NCBI GenBank assembly: GCA_002345025.1
Contig: DDUX01000132.1
Coordinates: 1 to 6,095, forward strand
DNA: 6,095 nt
Direction of reading: 5' to 3'
Origin: Candidatus Accumulibacter iunctus
GTDB taxonomy: Bacteria; Pseudomonadota; Gammaproteobacteria; Burkholderiales; Rhodocyclaceae
In this document: in pieces, positions 5,260-6,095 of the stretch
Layout of the letters: each line of letters starts with the position of its first letter
Position numbering within the stretch: the first letter of the stretch is position 1
Made by a program: the position numbers and the translations under genes
The notes under the pieces: model-generated
The model's input: the letters and a program-made list of their open reading frames with translations, nothing else
What the model was told of the DNA's origin: nothing
Databases searched by the model: none

Positions 5260-6095
5260 TCAGGTGATGAGAAAGTCGAGGTTGCTCAACGCGAGGCCGG
5301 CGGCGAGGGTCGCGATCTGTACGGGAGCGGCGCCGGCGTTACCGGCAGCGTCGTAGTACAGGGCGCCGGAGCTGCTGTTGTAGATCAGGTAGTCGTCGGC
5401 GTCGGCGGCGCTGCTGAAGCCGGCGCCGGAGCGGAACGAGCCGGCGGCGAGGGTGCCGGGGGTGGCGAGCCAGCTGAAGACGGCGTTCTCGAGTTCGATC
5501 GTGTCGTCGAAGACGCTGAAGTCGCCGATCGTGTCGCGGTTGCTGGCGGCATCCGGCAGTGTGTCGAAGCGGAAGATGTCGGCGCCGCTACCGCCGGTGA
5601 GGCTGTCGTTGCCGAGACCGCCAGCGAGGAGGTCATTGCCGGCGCCACCGCCGAGGGTGTCGTTGCCGTTGGCGCCTTCGAGCCGGTTGGCGCTGCCGTC
5701 GCCGGTCAGGGTGTCGGCGTAGGTCGATCCCCTCAGGTTCTCGATGCTGATCAGCGTGTCGCTGCCCGAACCGCCGGTGGCTTGGGCACCGGCGATGGCG
5801 AGGCTGACGGTGACGCCACTGCTGGCGCCGTAGAGGTAGCTGACGGTGTCGCTCCCGCCGGCGCCGTTGAGGACGTTGTTGCCGCTGCCGGCGTCGAGGA
5901 GGTTGGCGAGGCCGTTGCCGCTGAGGTTGGCGGCGCTCGCGGCAAGGATGCGGCCGTTCTCGACGTTCGCGGCAAGGGTGTGCGCGGCGAGGTAACTGAA
6001 GACCTGGTCGGTACCGCCGCTCGCCGGGTTGGCGTTGGTCTCGCTGACGCTGTCGCCGGCGTTGTCGAGGTAGTAGGCGTCGTTGCCGTCGCCGC
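5260..6095 (-). CDS. RTX calcium-binding protein, C-terminal 277 residues (5' end outside window)
   Basis: The frame enters at the right edge and stops at TGA 5262-5260; the last residues are NLDFLIT. It opens with GDGNDAYYLDNAGDSVSE, the start of the same ~176-residue module found in gene A. RTX nonapeptides follow (about 5587-5715, for example GNDTL, GNDLL, GNDSL, GADIF). The final ~105 residues are the segment typical of type I-secreted RTX proteins: a D-T-I-x-D-F-S motif, D-D-T-I-E-L-E-N-A-V-F, the D-A-D-D-Y-L-I-Y-N core, A-L-Y-Y-D-A-A-G-N, and a hydrophobic-rich end. In known families this region holds the uncleaved C-terminal secretion signal read by the ABC transporter. It has no lysine in the visible part. 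The protein is presumably exported and Ca2+-stabilised; its N-terminal function cannot be seen. A stem-loop follows the stop, and the next gene starts 450 bp downstream. Confidence 0.93.
   Translation of the reverse strand, partial: GDGNDAYYLDNAGDSVSETNANPASGGTDQVFSYLAAHTLAANVENGRILAASAANLSGNGLANLLDAGSGNNVLNGAGGSDTVSYLYGASSGVTVSLAIAGAQATGGSGSDTLISIENLRGSTYADTLTGDGSANRLEGANGNDTLGGGAGNDLLAGGLGNDSLTGGSGADIFRFDTLPDAASNRDTIGDFSVFDDTIELENAVFSWLATPGTLAAGSFRSGAGFSSAADADDYLIYNSSSGALYYDAAGNAGAAPVQIATLAAGLALSNLDFLIT
5701..6093 (-). repeat. RTX super-repeat module at the end of gene B
   Basis: This copy belongs to the upstream gene. It shares landmarks with gene A: DAYYLDNAGDSVSE, FSYLAAHTL, NVENGRIL, SDTVSYLYGASSGV and DTLISIENL. 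Similarity fades after GSTYADTL, where gene B switches to its own closing nonapeptides and secretion tail. The copy is largely ungapped relative to module 2 of gene A. Confidence 0.88.

Noticed and set aside
4952..5356. Plus-strand 134-codon frame across the intergenic region and into the end of gene B
   Set aside because: It overlaps about 100 bp of the gene B secretion tail on the opposite strand, has no clear ribosome binding site and resembles no family I know. The predicted regulatory elements lie inside it.

Overview
The window is GC-rich (roughly two thirds G+C by eye). It holds parts of two very large secreted-protein genes, both on the minus strand and both running off the window. 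High GC, a DUF4347 head, cadherin-like and RTX (haemolysin-type Ca2+-binding) modules and a type I secretion tail suggest a Gram-negative, probably a proteobacterium. A beta-/gammaproteobacterium such as a Rhodocyclales relative is my guess, with low confidence.

Layout in the direction of transcription (high to low coordinates). (1) 6095-5260: the last 277 codons of an RTX protein (gene B), ending in a type I secretion C-terminus. (2) 5259-4810: a 450-bp intergenic stretch with no convincing gene. It carries a strong stem-loop just after gene B's stop, an AT-rich island with a perfect 7+7 inverted repeat beside a TATATT box, a GC-rich leader hairpin and a Shine-Dalgarno site. (3) 4809-1: the first 1603 codons of a giant protein (gene A), in one uninterrupted frame that leaves the window without a stop.

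Gene A is a mosaic. Residues about 4-145 are a DUF4347 domain with a His59/Cys102 pair. Residues 186-1044 are twenty tandem repeats of about 44 residues (132 bp) with an A-F-A-A-L-R-A-D-G-S / T-W-G / G-G-D-S-S pattern. Residues about 1084-1196 are one cadherin-like domain. From about 1197 onward there are RTX nonapeptides and two complete plus one partial copy of a 175-176-residue module. The same module ends gene B, and the two genes share about 88% nucleotide identity over 335 ungapped bases.

Together the genes look like a paralogous pair of calcium-dependent, type I-secreted surface or extracellular proteins. No ABC transporter, membrane fusion protein or outer-membrane partner lies in the window. 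The most unusual part is the 20-unit WG-repeat array, where an almost invariant scaffold carries two short hypervariable patches per unit.
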